Shown: positions 33,607-42,755, numbered from the stretch's first letter. The stretch is DNA of 64,000 nucleotides from Microbispora catharanthi (GCF_006334915.2 NZ_VDMA02000016.1:183241-247240), one strand, 5' to 3'. Notes: a model not told the origin generated them from the letters alone. A program made the numbers and translations.

Positions 33607-34566
33607 ATGTCGACCAATCGCGTTCTCGCCTTCCTGGAACTGCTGCAGGCCAGGCCCGGGCTCACCGGTCCCGAGCTGGCCGAGCGCCTGGAGGTGGACG
33701 TGCGGAGCGTGCGCCGCTACGTGCGCAGGCTGGAGGACCTCGGTATTCCGGTGGAGGCCGAGCGGGGACGCTACGGCGGCTACCGGCTGATGCCGGGATA
33801 CCGGCTGCCGCCGCTCATGCTGACCGGCGACGAGGCCACCGCCGTGGTGCTCGGGCTGCTCGCGGGCCGCCGCGCGGGCCTGACGGTGGGAGAGGGGGCG
33901 GCCGAGAGCGCGCTCGCGAAGATCCAGCGGGTGCTGCCCGACGCCCTGCGCGACCGGGTCGGCGCCGTCGAGGACATGGTCGGCCTGACCACCCGCTCCG
34001 CCACGACCTCCCGGCCGAGCGGGGCCACGTTGCTGACGCTGGCCGACGCGGCCCGCCGTCGTCTCCGCGTACGGCTGGCCTACCGGTCCTACCGGGGGCA
34101 GGACAGCGAGCGGACGGTCGATCCCTACGGACTGGTGTTCCACTCGGGCCGCTGGTATCTGACCGGCCACGACCACCACAGGGGGGAGGTGCGGACGTTC
34201 CGGCTCGACCGGATCGGCCGGGCGGAGATGACGGAGGAGGAGTTTCCCGCCCCCGGGGAGTTCGACGCGGTCGCCCACGTCATGGCGTCGCTGGCCGGCG
34301 TGCCGTACCGGTACGAGGTCGAGGTGGTGCTGGCCACGACGATGGAGGAGGCCCGGCGGCGGATCCCGCCGACGGTGGCCGCGCTCGCCCCGGTGGACGG
34401 CGGCGTCCGGATGACCGGCCGCGCGGAGCGGCTGGACGGCATGGCGCAGGTGCTGGCCGGCCTCGGCGTGCCGTTCACCGTGGTCGGCCCGCCGGAGCTG
34501 CGCGAGGAGGTCCGGGCGCTCGCCCGTCGCCTGGAGGAGTGGGCCGGTCAGGCCCCGAGGCGCTGA
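33607..34566 (+). CDS. HTH-WYL (YafY-like) transcriptional regulator
   Basis: 319 aa from ATG 33607. HTH: RVLAFLELLQARPGLTGPELAERLEVDVRSVRRYVRRLEDLGIPVE with the YGGYRLMPGYRLPPLMLTGDEA linker. The WYL domain carries RRRLRVRLAYRSYRG and SERTVDPYGLVFHSGRWYLTGHD, then RTFRLDRI; a WCX C-terminal extension follows. It is the intact relative of the broken gene at 11847-12849. It probably senses a ligand and controls the divergent hydrolase. Its last 19 bases overlap the 3' end of the convergent XRE gene. Confidence 0.94.
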   Translation: MSTNRVLAFLELLQARPGLTGPELAERLEVDVRSVRRYVRRLEDLGIPVEAERGRYGGYRLMPGYRLPPLMLTGDEATAVVLGLLAGRRAGLTVGEGAAESALAKIQRVLPDALRDRVGAVEDMVGLTTRSATTSRPSGATLLTLADAARRRLRVRLAYRSYRGQDSERTVDPYGLVFHSGRWYLTGHDHHRGEVRTFRLDRIGRAEMTEEEFPAPGEFDAVAHVMASLAGVPYRYEVEVVLATTMEEARRRIPPTVAALAPVDGGVRMTGRAERLDGMAQVLAGLGVPFTVVGPPELREEVRALARRLEEWAGQAPRR

Positions 34567-35387
34567 CTGCCGATGACGGCGAGCAGGCGCAGCTTGTCGT
34601 GGCTCTCGGTGCCCGGCGTGGCCGTGTAGACGAGCAGCGCCTGCGACTGGTCGGGATCGAGCAACGTCTGACACTGCAGTTCCAGCATGCCGAGCTCCGG
34701 GTGCAGCAGCCGTTTGGTGTCCGGGTACCCGAGACCCACCTCGTGCCTGTCCCAGAGCGCGGCGAACTCGGCGCTGCGGCCGAGGAGGTCGTGGGTGACA
34801 GCGGCGGCGCGGGAGCGGGGCCCTTCGCGCGTGGCGGCCTCCCGCAGCAGGGCGGTGAACACGCGTCCATACAGGGGATGGTCGTCCTCCGGGTAGAGGC
34901 GCCGTTCGGCCGGGTCGGTGAACCACCGGTAGAAGACGCTGCGCGCCATGCCGCTGAAGACGGTCTGGTCGCCGAACAGGGCGACGGCGGCCGGGGTCTG
35001 CCGGAGCGTCTCGCCGAGTCCGGTGGTGACCAGGGCGGGTGTGTCGCAGAGCCGGTCGAGCACGCGCATGATCCCCGGGTTCACGTGGTCGCCCCGCAGC
35101 GCCCGCTGGGGTGCGCTGTGCCCGGCGAGCCGGAAGAGGTGGTCACGCTCGGCGAGGGTCAGGCGCAGCCCGCGGGCGATCGCGGCGAGCATCTGCTCCG
35201 ACGGCTGAGGCCCTCTCCGGCGTTCCATCCGGCTGTAGTAGTCGCTGGACATGCCGCAGAGGGCGGCCACCTCCTCGCGGCGGAGCCCGCTGGTGCGCCG
35301 GCGCGGCCCGCGGACCATCCCGACGTCCTCGGGCTGCAGGGCCTCCCTGCGCTTGCGCAGGAAGTCGGCCAGTCCCTCGCGGTCCAC
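34548..35387 (-). CDS. XRE-family regulator with MmyB-like ligand-binding domain
   Basis: 279 aa from GTG 35387, chosen because AAGGAGG sits 7 bases upstream; a longer frame to ATG 35423 lacks such a site. HTH: LADFLRKRREALQPEDVGM, RRRTSGLRREEVAALCGMSSDYYSRMERRR. The MmyB-like domain has VLDRLCDTPALVTTGLGETL, VFYRWFTDPAERRLYP, FAALWDRHEVGLGYPDTKRL and HPELGMLELQCQTL. It is divergent from an SDR oxidoreductase, a common target arrangement. It is a paralogue of the XRE gene at 22043-22915. Confidence 0.94.
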   Translation of the reverse strand: MDREGLADFLRKRREALQPEDVGMVRGPRRRTSGLRREEVAALCGMSSDYYSRMERRRGPQPSEQMLAAIARGLRLTLAERDHLFRLAGHSAPQRALRGDHVNPGIMRVLDRLCDTPALVTTGLGETLRQTPAAVALFGDQTVFSGMARSVFYRWFTDPAERRLYPEDDHPLYGRVFTALLREAATREGPRSRAAAVTHDLLGRSAEFAALWDRHEVGLGYPDTKRLLHPELGMLELQCQTLLDPDQSQALLVYTATPGTESHDKLRLLAVIGSQRLGA

Positions 35388-35481
35388 GCTCGCGCCTCCT
35401 TGCCTTCTCCCGTCTCCGCTCATCCTTCCGCGCCGGGCGCCCTGTATCCACGGCCTGCCGATCCCCGGATACGCGGGCCCC

Positions 35482-35526
35482 GGCTGCGTGGGCCGTGGCT
35501 GCGTTGGCCGTGGATAGGTGGGCCGT
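35482..35526 (+). repeat. Three 15-bp tandem repeats
   Basis: Units GGCTGCGTGGGCCGT, GGCTGCGTTGGCCGT, GGATAGGTGGGCCGT, in the gap between the XRE gene and the SDR gene. A shorter related GGC unit follows. It may be a spacer or a regulator-binding array. Confidence 0.7.
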
Positions 35527-35607
35527 GGCAGCCCGGCGCGCGGCCGGGTGAACTGGGCGTGACGGCCCCGCCGGGGGCCGTGTTCCCGATGACCAGGAGC
35601 TTCGATC

Positions 35608-36369
35608 ATGACCTCTCAGCGAATCGCCCTCATCACCGGCGGCAACCGGGGCCTCGGGCGTGCCACGGCCCTCGCCCTCGCCGAGCGCGGCGTCGACGTC
35701 GTCGTCACCTATAGGGCCGGCAAGGACCAGGCCGAGGAGGTCGTCGAGTCCGTGACCCGGCTCGGCCGCACCGCGGCGGCGCTGTCGCTGGACACCGCGG
35801 CGGTGGCCGGGTTCGACGGCTTCGCGGACGAGTTGCGCCGCACCCTGCGCGAGCGGTGGGACCGGGACGAGTTCGACTACCTCGTCAACAACGCCGGCAT
35901 CGCGGTCAGCGCGGCGTTCACCGACACGACCGAGAGCGAGTTCGACGCCCTGACCGACGTGCACTTCAAGGGCGTCTTCTTCCTCACGCAGAAGTTGCTG
36001 CCCCTCATCGCGGACGGCGGCCGGATCGTCAACCTGTCGACCGGGCTGACCAGGTTCGCGAGCGTGGGGCAGGCGGCGTACGCGTCGGTGAAGGGCGCGG
36101 TGGAGGTGCTGACGCGATACCTCGCCAAGGAACTCGGGCCGCGCGGCATCACGGTCAACACCGTCGCCCCCGGCCCGGTCGGCACCGACTTCGCGGGCGG
36201 CATCATGCGGGACGACGAGGGGTTCCGCGCCGTGCTCGCGTCGCAGACCGCGCTGGGACGGGTGGGGGAGCCCGCCGACGTCGGGGGCGCGATCGGCGCC
36301 CTGCTCGCCGACGAGAGCCGCTGGATCACCGGACAGCGCGTCGAGGTCTCCGGCGGCATCTTCCTGTGA
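35608..36369 (+). CDS. Short-chain dehydrogenase/reductase
   Basis: 253 aa from ATG 35608 with AGGAG upstream. Classical SDR: NADP(H) motif LITGGNRGLGRATALALAERG, then VVVTYRAGKDQ (basic residue after strand 2 favours NADPH), DYLVNNAGIAVS, catalytic RIVNLSTGLTRF Ser, and YASVK (Tyr/Lys). The end RVEVSGGIFL is usual. It is divergent from the XRE regulator at 35387 and probably its target. A general carbonyl or quinone reductase role is likely; no specific substrate is visible. Confidence 0.95.
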   Translation: MTSQRIALITGGNRGLGRATALALAERGVDVVVTYRAGKDQAEEVVESVTRLGRTAAALSLDTAAVAGFDGFADELRRTLRERWDRDEFDYLVNNAGIAVSAAFTDTTESEFDALTDVHFKGVFFLTQKLLPLIADGGRIVNLSTGLTRFASVGQAAYASVKGAVEVLTRYLAKELGPRGITVNTVAPGPVGTDFAGGIMRDDEGFRAVLASQTALGRVGEPADVGGAIGALLADESRWITGQRVEVSGGIFL

Positions 36370-36380
36370 CCGTGGCCCCG

Positions 36381-36400
36381 GTGCGGTGCGGTGCGGTGCG
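36381..36400 (+). repeat. GTGCG pentanucleotide repeat
   Basis: Four exact GTGCG units followed by related GTGGGTG units up to about 36420, between the SDR and glycosyltransferase genes (tail to tail). Simple low-complexity DNA. Confidence 0.75.
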
Positions 36401-36483
36401 GTGGGTGGTGCGGTGGGTGGAGCCGCCGGCGGTGCTCCGCACGGTCCTCCGGATCGCCCGTGAGGCGGCCCCCCGCCGGTGGT

Positions 36484-37893
36484 TCACGCGTTCTGGCTGA
36501 GCCGTGCCGTCCGCCCGTCCGGCGTACGGCCGACGTCGAGCGCGGCGGCGCCGAGAGGGCCAGGCCGTTCCCCGGCGTCCTGTTCGCCCGCCTCGGCCGA
36601 CCCGTACGCGAGCGGGTCGCCGGGCGCGTGGCCGCGCCGCCGGTCCACCAGGCCGGACAGCAGGTCCTCCCACCGGGCGCCGATGACGTCGAGGTCGTGG
36701 CGCGCGGCCGTCTTCAGCGCGTTGGCGCCCATCTGGCGGCGCAGGTCCTCGTCCTCGATGAGCGTGCAGATGGCGTCGGCCATCGCATGGATCTTCTCCG
36801 GCTTCACCAGCAGGCCGTCGTGGCCGTGGGTGATCATCTCCTTGGGGCCGGTCGGGCAGTCGTAGCTGACGACGGGGACGCCCTTGCTCATCGCCTCGAG
36901 GATGACCATCGGCATGCCCTCGTGGCGGGAGCTCAGCACGAACATCGAGGCGTCCGCGAGGACGGCGCCGACGTCCTCGACCGGGCCTTCGAGGAACACC
37001 CGTTCGGAGAGCCCGCGCTTATCGATCGACGCCTGGAGCTTCTCCTGCCGGGGGCCGCCGCCGTAGATCCGCAGCGTCCAGTCCGGGTGCCGCGCCGCGA
37101 CGTGCGCCCACGCGCGGATGAGCAGGTCGTAGCCCTTGCCCCAGGTCAGGCGGCCCACGGTGACGACGGTCTTCGCGGTGACCGGTGAGACGCCGCCGTT
37201 CAGGCGGGGCGTCGCGTTGGGCACCTGCGCCAGCACGGCCGGCAGGTCCTTGCGCGCCTTCTCGAAGGACCGCTCGTAGGCGCGCAGGTCGGCCTGCGTG
37301 AGGGTGACGACCGCGTCGTGCCTGGCATACCTGCGGATGATCTGCTTGCGCACCAGTGGCTGGTGCGAGGACAGGTTCCCGTGCTCCTGGGCGACCGTGA
37401 TGATCTCCGGGGGTGCGAAGCGGGCGGCGATCAGGTTCAGACCGGGCCGGGTCCCGATGAGGACGCCCCTGCGGCGGGAGCGAATGTAGCGGACCAGCTT
37501 GAGGTCGGTGCGCAGGGTGAACCAGTGGTAGGCCGCCTCGTCCTTCGGCACCAGCCTGCTCGGGAACCGTGACAGCAGGCCCTTGCGGCGGGGCAGCCGG
37601 TTGTCGAGGTAGCGGACGCGCACTCCGGGAGGAACGGGGAGGAAGGGCTCCTCGCGTTCCCGTACGACGCTCACGATCTCGACATCGTGGGTGCGCGCCA
37701 GATATCCGGCGAGGTTGAAGACCGTGCGGATCGTGCCGCCCATGCCGTTGGCGTGCAGCAGCAGGATCCGGATCTCGTGACCGTCGGGCGGCGGTGCCGA
37801 GCGAGCACGCTGCCGGTCACGGGCCTCCAGCGCCCGTACGACCGCCCTGGCCGCTTTCCTTGCCACCCTGCGGTGAAGAGAAGACACAGTCAC
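36484..37893 (-). CDS. Glycosyltransferase family 4
   Basis: 469 aa from GTG 37893. N-terminal Rossmann half: IRILLLHANGMGGTIRTVFNLAGYLA, then IEIVSVVRE-type strand. C-terminal GT-B half: VVTVGRLTWGKGYDLLIRAWA, LRIYGGGPRQEKLQ, VFLEGPVEDVGAVLADASMFVLSSRHEGMPMVILEAMSKGVPVVSYDC (EX7E motif) and PKEMITHGHDGLLV. It is retaining by family, using a nucleotide sugar. The extended C-terminus (about 420-469) is low complexity. It stands alone, so a teichoic acid, polysaccharide or metabolite acceptor cannot be chosen. Confidence 0.93.
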   Translation of the reverse strand: MTVSSLHRRVARKAARAVVRALEARDRQRARSAPPPDGHEIRILLLHANGMGGTIRTVFNLAGYLARTHDVEIVSVVREREEPFLPVPPGVRVRYLDNRLPRRKGLLSRFPSRLVPKDEAAYHWFTLRTDLKLVRYIRSRRRGVLIGTRPGLNLIAARFAPPEIITVAQEHGNLSSHQPLVRKQIIRRYARHDAVVTLTQADLRAYERSFEKARKDLPAVLAQVPNATPRLNGGVSPVTAKTVVTVGRLTWGKGYDLLIRAWAHVAARHPDWTLRIYGGGPRQEKLQASIDKRGLSERVFLEGPVEDVGAVLADASMFVLSSRHEGMPMVILEAMSKGVPVVSYDCPTGPKEMITHGHDGLLVKPEKIHAMADAICTLIEDEDLRRQMGANALKTAARHDLDVIGARWEDLLSGLVDRRRGHAPGDPLAYGSAEAGEQDAGERPGPLGAAALDVGRTPDGRTARLSQNA

Positions 37894-37963
37894 GCCCCGT
37901 TTCGTGTCAGACGAAGATCCCCTTTCCCTATGACGTAACCGGCAGTTGTTCCGTTGTTGTGAA

Positions 37964-38662
37964 CTAGGTCACACCGTGCTCGGAAAGCCGATATATGGTC
38001 GTCCGTTTGCTGGGGGCGTCCTCCAGGAAGGCGGGCACCTGATGCACCCCGACCTGCTCGAACACACCCTGAGGGAGATAGGAGCAGGCGCGGTCGGGCA
38101 CCCCGATAAGGACCTCGCCGCCGGCCCGGGACAGGAACGGGGTGACCCGCCGGGCCAGCGGCTCCTCGTAGTAGACGTCCCCGGCCAGCACGACCTGCTG
38201 GGACGGCGTCCCGTCGAGCAGGTCGCCACCGGCGATCCGCACCGCGACGCCGTTCGCGCGGGCGTTCACGCTGACGGCCGCCAGCGCGTACGGGTCGACG
38301 TCGTTGGCGACGACCAGGGCGGCTCCGGCCAGCGCCGCGGCGACCGCGACCAGGCCCGAGCCGCTGGCGAGGTCGAGGACGGTGCGGCCCCGCACGATCT
38401 CGGGGTGGTCGAGCACGTGGCGGGCCAGCGCCTGCCCGCCGGCCCAGGGGCAGGCCCAGAAGGGCAGCCGCCCGGCGCGCTCCCACAGCTCGTACACGAG
38501 GTCGTCCCCGCCCGCGTCCGGCACGGCATACGGCCCGGCGCCGGGCGTGATCAGGCGCAGCCGTATCTCCGGCACGTACGGCACGGCCGCGAGCCCGGTA
38601 TGCGCGCGGACGAAGTCCTCGGCGTCGTCCTCCACGGCCGCCGATCGTATCCGCACGGACAC
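37964..38662 (-). CDS. SAM-dependent methyltransferase (ETFB-lysine-methyltransferase-like)
   Basis: 232 aa from GTG 38662. Class I fold: WAGGQALARHVLDHPEIVRGRTVLDLASGSGLVAVAAALAGA (motif I), ANDVDPYALAAVSVNARANG (motif II), VVLAGDVYYEEPLARRV in the position of motif IV. The N-terminal FVRAHTGLAAVPYVPEIRLRL resembles METTL20/nicotinamide N-methyltransferase-like proteins, which modify lysines or small molecules. No partner gene is visible. Confidence 0.87.
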   Translation of the reverse strand: MSVRIRSAAVEDDAEDFVRAHTGLAAVPYVPEIRLRLITPGAGPYAVPDAGGDDLVYELWERAGRLPFWACPWAGGQALARHVLDHPEIVRGRTVLDLASGSGLVAVAAALAGAALVVANDVDPYALAAVSVNARANGVAVRIAGGDLLDGTPSQQVVLAGDVYYEEPLARRVTPFLSRAGGEVLIGVPDRACSYLPQGVFEQVGVHQVPAFLEDAPSKRTTIYRLSEHGVT

Positions 38663-38672
38663 GCGTCCGGGG

Positions 38673-38795
38673 CTACACACTCGTGAGGAGGATCGCAACG
38701 GCCGGTGGCAGCACCTGCCTGTCCGGTGAGACGGTGGCCAGCCGCCCGATGCGCTGCGTGGCCAGGTAGTCGAGTTCGGCCTGGGTGAAGACCAT
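38673..38795 (-). pseudogene. N-terminal fragment of F420-dependent PPOX-class oxidoreductase
   Basis: A 40-codon frame from ATG 38795 (GGAAGGAC upstream) begins MVFTQAELDYLATQRIGRLATVSPD, the normal start of PPOX-class F420-dependent enzymes. It ends after 40 residues, where the family continues for about 100 more. The start region is well kept, so this is a recent truncation; translation of the stub is possible. It was too short to appear among ordinary gene calls. Confidence 0.7.
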
Positions 38796-38876
38796 AGGTG
38801 AGTCCTTCCGTTGCTTGTGTCGTAGGAGCCGCGAGCCCTTGGCCCCGCCAAGGTTGATCAGCGGAGGCCGGGGTCC

Positions 38877-40150
38877 TCAGATCTGGACGTCGCCGGCGAC
38901 GGTGGAGACCGGCGTGTTGAGGACGCCGTCGAACGCGTCGAGCACGGGGGTATGCAGGTAGACGCTCTGCATCCGGATCCGGTCGGGGCCGGCGCCGTCG
39001 GCCGTCTCGCGGCGTGCCCGGCGGAGATCGGCGATGCCGAGCCCGAGGCCGGCGTCGGCGAAGGCGGCTTCGACGCTTCCGGGTTCTGGAGGCTCCAGCG
39101 TGATGTCGTCGAGGGTGAAACCGAAGGGTGTCTTCTCATCGCGGCGCATCTCGGGTGTGTGTCCGGTGGTGCTCGTCAGGCCGAGGGCGAAGTACTCGTC
39201 GCCGAGGGCGCCGTGCAGGTGCTGTCCCATGGGGAGCCCCGTGAGGTGGCCGTCGAAGAAGATCGGCACCTTCTGGATGTGGGCGTTGTGGGCCGCCAGC
39301 ACGACCCGGGGTCCCAGGTTCGAAGCGCTCCAGATGCCACAGGACCGACCCGGCCATGTAGACGTCGCGGGCCGAGGTGTCGGCGGTCAGGCCGCTTCCG
39401 GCGAAAAGGCCGGCCATGGCGCGGAAGGTGTAGTCGCCGTGGCAGGCCCCTTCGAGGCGACGCAGGGCGATGTCATAGCTGTCCTGGTCGCCGCGGGAGA
39501 CGTACAGCGGTTCGACGGCGCGGAACCGGATGAGCAGGCGCATCAGGATCGCGCTGAGGGCGTCCTGTTCGGCGGTGTCCAGTCGCGCCCACGCGGGCGC
39601 GGCCACCGCCCCGGAGCCGCCGGCGAACGATTCGGCGATCCGGATCGCCGCCTGGATCATCGGCAGAGTTTCGGGATCGATCCGGCGCAGGTAGTCGGCG
39701 ATCGGGACGAGTGCGGGGAGCAGGGACCCGCCGGCCGCGGGGATGTCGATGCCGGCGAAGCGCACCGGTTGTGCGGCTGTGCGGTTGTGCCGGCGGATCC
39801 AGCGCAACGGCTCGTCGACTCCCACGGGGATCGCCGCGGCGAGGTGGGCCGCCAGGTCGTCGTCCGCACCCTTCCCCTGAGCCCAGGCGTCGAGGGGGAA
39901 GCCTTCGCTGAAGCCGTGTTTGAAGGCCAGGACGGTGAATCCGCAGCGTTCGACCAGGAACCGCAGGATGCGCCGGCGCACGCGTGCGAACTCGTCGATG
40001 AAGTGGGAGTTCTCGCCGACCGCGACGACGCGCGCGTCGCCGATGATGTCGCGCAGCGGCTCCAGGTCGTCGAGCGGCGCCTCCGGGTCGAGGTGGGCGA
40101 GCGGAACGGCATGGGCGCGAAGCCAGCCGGCGAACGGATTGTGGGGGGGA
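38877..40150 (-). pseudogene. Erythromycin esterase-family gene, frameshifted and lacking a clear start
   Basis: The family is clear across two frames. The first runs NPFAGWLRAHAVPLAHLDPE, DARVVAVGENSHFIDEFARV (Glu/His active-site motif), VLAFKHGFSEGFPLDAW, then a helical region to SVLWHLERFEPGT. At a run of four G (38308-type position 39308-39311 on the plus strand) the frame shifts and the second resumes with RVVLAAHNAHIQKVPIFFDG and GLPMGQHLHGALGDEYFALG through to TAG-like end GDVQI. One extra base explains the shift. No in-frame start exists at the expected place. Ere-type enzymes hydrolyse the macrolide lactone or act on other substrates. Confidence 0.78.
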
Positions 40151-40206
40151 CGAGGAAGGCATGCCGGCCGCTCGATTCCGAGGTGCTGGAAGCGTGAAGA
40201 GTGGGA

Positions 40207-40863
40207 TTACGGGTGCGAAGGCGCCGGCGCCGCGTTCTCCAGGTCGTCGATGCTTCCGGACATGATCGTGCGGAGGTGCTCGGTGATGTGCTGGAGCGGC
40301 CAGTCCCACCAGGCCAGTGCGAGGAGGCGCTCGATGTCCGCGTCGTCGTAGCGGCGGCGGATGAGCCTGGCGGGGTTGCCGCCGGCGATGCCGTAGTCGG
40401 GGACGTCGTCGACGACGACGGACCCGGAGGCGATGATCGCTCCGTGGCCGATGCGTACGCCGGGCATCACCATGGACCGGTATCCGAGCCACACGTCGTT
40501 GCCCACCACGGTGTCGCCCCGCCCGGGCAGGCCGGTGATGAGGTCGAAGTGCTCGGCCCAGGAACCGCCCATGATCGGGAAGGGGAACGTCGAGGGGCCG
40601 TCCATGCGATGGTTGGCGCCGTTCATGATGAACCGCACGCCCTCGCCCAGCGCGCAGAACTTCCCGATGACGAGTTTCTCCGGCCCGTAGTGGTACAGCA
40701 CGTTGCGCGTCTCGAACGCGGTCGGATCGTCTGGATCGTCGTAGTAGGAGAACTCTCCGACCTCGATCAGCGGTGAGGTGATCAGTGGTTTCAGCAGCAC
40801 CACCCGCGGTTGCCCGGGCATCGGATGCAGCACGGTCGGGTCGGCGGGCACAGCCGGCATCAC
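40207..40863 (-). CDS. Vat-family hexapeptide acetyltransferase (streptogramin A/xenobiotic type)
   Basis: 218 aa from GTG 40863 (ATG 40860 alternative; GGAAGG lies upstream). Left-handed beta-helix protein with the Vat/CatB signatures: NVLYHYGPEKLVIGKFCALG, RFIMNGANHRMDGPSTFPF (catalytic His in NGANHRMDG), GDTVVGNDVWLGYRSMVMPGVRIGHGAIIASGSVV and YGIAGGNPARLIRRR. Vat enzymes acetylate group A streptogramins; xenobiotic acetyltransferases of this group also act on chloramphenicol. It sits beside a broken macrolide-esterase-like gene and a divergent TetR, which is the arrangement of a resistance locus. Confidence 0.92.
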   Translation of the reverse strand: MMPAVPADPTVLHPMPGQPRVVLLKPLITSPLIEVGEFSYYDDPDDPTAFETRNVLYHYGPEKLVIGKFCALGEGVRFIMNGANHRMDGPSTFPFPIMGGSWAEHFDLITGLPGRGDTVVGNDVWLGYRSMVMPGVRIGHGAIIASGSVVVDDVPDYGIAGGNPARLIRRRYDDADIERLLALAWWDWPLQHITEHLRTIMSGSIDDLENAAPAPSHP

Positions 40864-40912
40864 GCGTTGGTTCCTTCCTGGCGAACGCTCCGCAAGAGCA
40901 CTGATGACGCCA

Positions 40913-40936
40913 TTAGTGCGACAGTTGGTGCGTTAA
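40913..40936. promoter_or_regulatory. Candidate TetR operator with TTAGTGCG/TTGGTGCG repeats
   Basis: Between the divergent Vat and TetR genes the sequence holds two direct GTGCG repeats with TTA and TAA ends that give partial dyad symmetry. Weak palindrome; position supports an operator. Confidence 0.4.
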
Positions 40937-40981
40937 GATCCTGCCACGACGTCGTCTCATCGAGCAACCGGACCACCAGCG

Positions 40982-41632
40982 ATGACTTCTTCAGCACCAC
41001 AACCGGAGGGCGCCCGGCCCGTGCCGTCGCCCCGGCGCCGCCCCGGCGGCCGCACCGCCCGTATCCGCAGGCAGGTGCTCGACGCGGTGCTCGCCGAGCT
41101 CGGAGAGCGCGGTTATGACGGGCTCACCGTGGACGCCGTCGCCGCCCGCGCGGGTGTGCACCGCGCGACGGTGTACCGGCGCTGGGGAGACGTCGGCGGG
41201 CTGCTCGCCGACGTCCTGGACGCGGCGGGCGACGACGCCTGGCAGCCCCCCGACACCGGCTCCCTGGAGAGCGACCTGGCGGCGCTGAACCGCGAGATCC
41301 AGGACGCGCTCACCGCGGAGCCGCCGATCGTGGCGGCCCTGATCGCCGCCTCGTTCCGCTCCGAGCAGGCCGACCACGCCCAACGACGGCTCTGGGAGGA
41401 CCGGTACGCCCGCTGCGAGGTCATCGTCCGCCGTGCCGTCGAGCGCGCCGAACTCCCACCGCGCACCGACGCTCGGCGACTGCTCATCGCCGCCACCGCG
41501 CCCCTGTATCACCAGCTGGTGCTTCTCCGCACGCCCCCCGACCCGGACCTGCCCGGTCAGGCGGCCAGAACCGCCACCCTCGCCGCATCCGCCGGCGCCT
41601 TCGCCGAGCCCCCGCCCTCCGGCGACACCTGA
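40982..41632 (+). CDS. TetR-family transcriptional regulator
   Basis: 216 aa from ATG 40982. HTH: RIRRQVLDAVLAELGERGYDGLTVDAVAARAGVHRATVYRRWGDVGGLLADVL. The ligand domain is of the TetR_C_16-like helical type. It is divergent from the Vat-family gene; the 118-bp gap holds GTGCG direct repeats (TTAGTGCG and TTGGTGCG) near 40913-40936 that may be its operator. It likely represses the acetyltransferase gene in the absence of a drug-like inducer. Confidence 0.93.
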   Translation: MTSSAPQPEGARPVPSPRRRPGGRTARIRRQVLDAVLAELGERGYDGLTVDAVAARAGVHRATVYRRWGDVGGLLADVLDAAGDDAWQPPDTGSLESDLAALNREIQDALTAEPPIVAALIAASFRSEQADHAQRRLWEDRYARCEVIVRRAVERAELPPRTDARRLLIAATAPLYHQLVLLRTPPDPDLPGQAARTATLAASAGAFAEPPPSGDT

Positions 41633-41687
41633 CGGCCCGGTCGGTCCCCGCGGCCGGGCAGGAGCAGCCGCCCCTGCAGGCGGCCGC

Positions 41688-42755
41688 CTAAAGGAGCGTG
41701 AGCTGTTCGGGCGTCGCGGCCGGTGCGGGCCGGGGGACCGGTGGCTCGCCGGGCCGTTGCCCGACACGGGCGCCGCGCGCCCCCGCCGCTCGATCGCCGC
41801 GCGGGGCCGACCGGCCGATGCCGTGCTCGCGGGCGAGCGCGCGCACGGCCTGGCCGATCCGTTCCTGGTACGCCTTGGGGGCGTAGGCGCCCCGGCCGTA
41901 CAGCTCCAGATAACGGGGGACGAGCCGGGGGTGCTCGCGCGACAACCAGGCCATGAACCACTCGCGCGCGCCCGGCCGCAGGTGGAGCACGATCGGTGTG
42001 ATGTGCGTCGCGCCGGTCTCGGCGATGCGGCGCACGGTTGTCTCCAGCGCTCGCGGGGAGTCGCAGAGATAGGGGAGGATCGGCGCCATGAGCACGCCGC
42101 ACGGGATGCCGTGCTCGTTCAGGGTGGCGCACACCTCCAGTCGTTTGCGTGGCGAGGGGGTGCCCGGCTCGACGGCCCGCCACAGTGACTCGTCGGTGAA
42201 CCCGATCGAGACGGCCGTGCTGACGTCGGTCACCTCGGCCGCCTCGGTGAGCAGCCCGAGGTCGCGCAGGATCAGTGAGCCCTTGGTGAGGATCGAGAAC
42301 GGGTTGCGGGCGTCCCGCAGGGCCGTGAGGATGCCCGGCATCAGCCGATAGCGGCCCTCGGCCCGCTGGTAGCAGTCGACGTTGGTCCCCATCGCGATGG
42401 GGTGCCCGCCCCACCGGGGGGCCGCGAGCTCTCTGCGTACGAGGTCGGGGGCGTTGACCTTCACGACGATCTTCGAGTCGAAGTCCCGCCCGGAGTCCAG
42501 GTCGAGGTATTCGTGCGTCCTGCGGGCGAAGCAGTACGTGCACGCGTGGGTGCAGCCGCGGTAGGGGTTGATCGTCCACTCGAACGGAACCCGGCTGGCC
42601 GAGGGGACCCGGTTGATGATCGACCGCGCGTGGATCTCGTAGAAGGTGACGCCCCGGAACTCCGGGGTGTCGAAGGTCCGCGTCACGGCCGACCGGGCGA
42701 ACAGGGGTGTCGTGTCGCCCTGCTCGCCATCACGCCCGCTGTCCCCCGTGTCCAT
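41688..42755 (-). CDS. Rv2578c-family radical SAM protein
   Basis: 355 aa from ATG 42755 (GTG 42761 possible). Radical SAM cluster motif NPYRGCTHACTYCFARRTHEY (Cys-x3-Cys-x2-Cys), then the VKVNAPDLVRRELAA and GTNVDCYQRAEGRYRLMPG segments of the Rv2578c/SplB-like family. Barrel strands include FSILTKGSLILRDLGLL and VSIGFTDESLWRAVEPG. The reaction is unknown; SplB relatives repair spore photoproduct, but this subfamily is widespread in non-photobiological settings. The C-terminal 40 residues are low complexity. Confidence 0.93.
   Translation of the reverse strand: MDTGDSGRDGEQGDTTPLFARSAVTRTFDTPEFRGVTFYEIHARSIINRVPSASRVPFEWTINPYRGCTHACTYCFARRTHEYLDLDSGRDFDSKIVVKVNAPDLVRRELAAPRWGGHPIAMGTNVDCYQRAEGRYRLMPGILTALRDARNPFSILTKGSLILRDLGLLTEAAEVTDVSTAVSIGFTDESLWRAVEPGTPSPRKRLEVCATLNEHGIPCGVLMAPILPYLCDSPRALETTVRRIAETGATHITPIVLHLRPGAREWFMAWLSREHPRLVPRYLELYGRGAYAPKAYQERIGQAVRALAREHGIGRSAPRGDRAAGARGARVGQRPGEPPVPRPAPAATPEQLTLL

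Noticed and set aside
36370..36483. GTGCG repeats as a CRISPR-like or binding array
   Set aside because: Pentanucleotide simple repeat with no spacers; more likely replication slippage.
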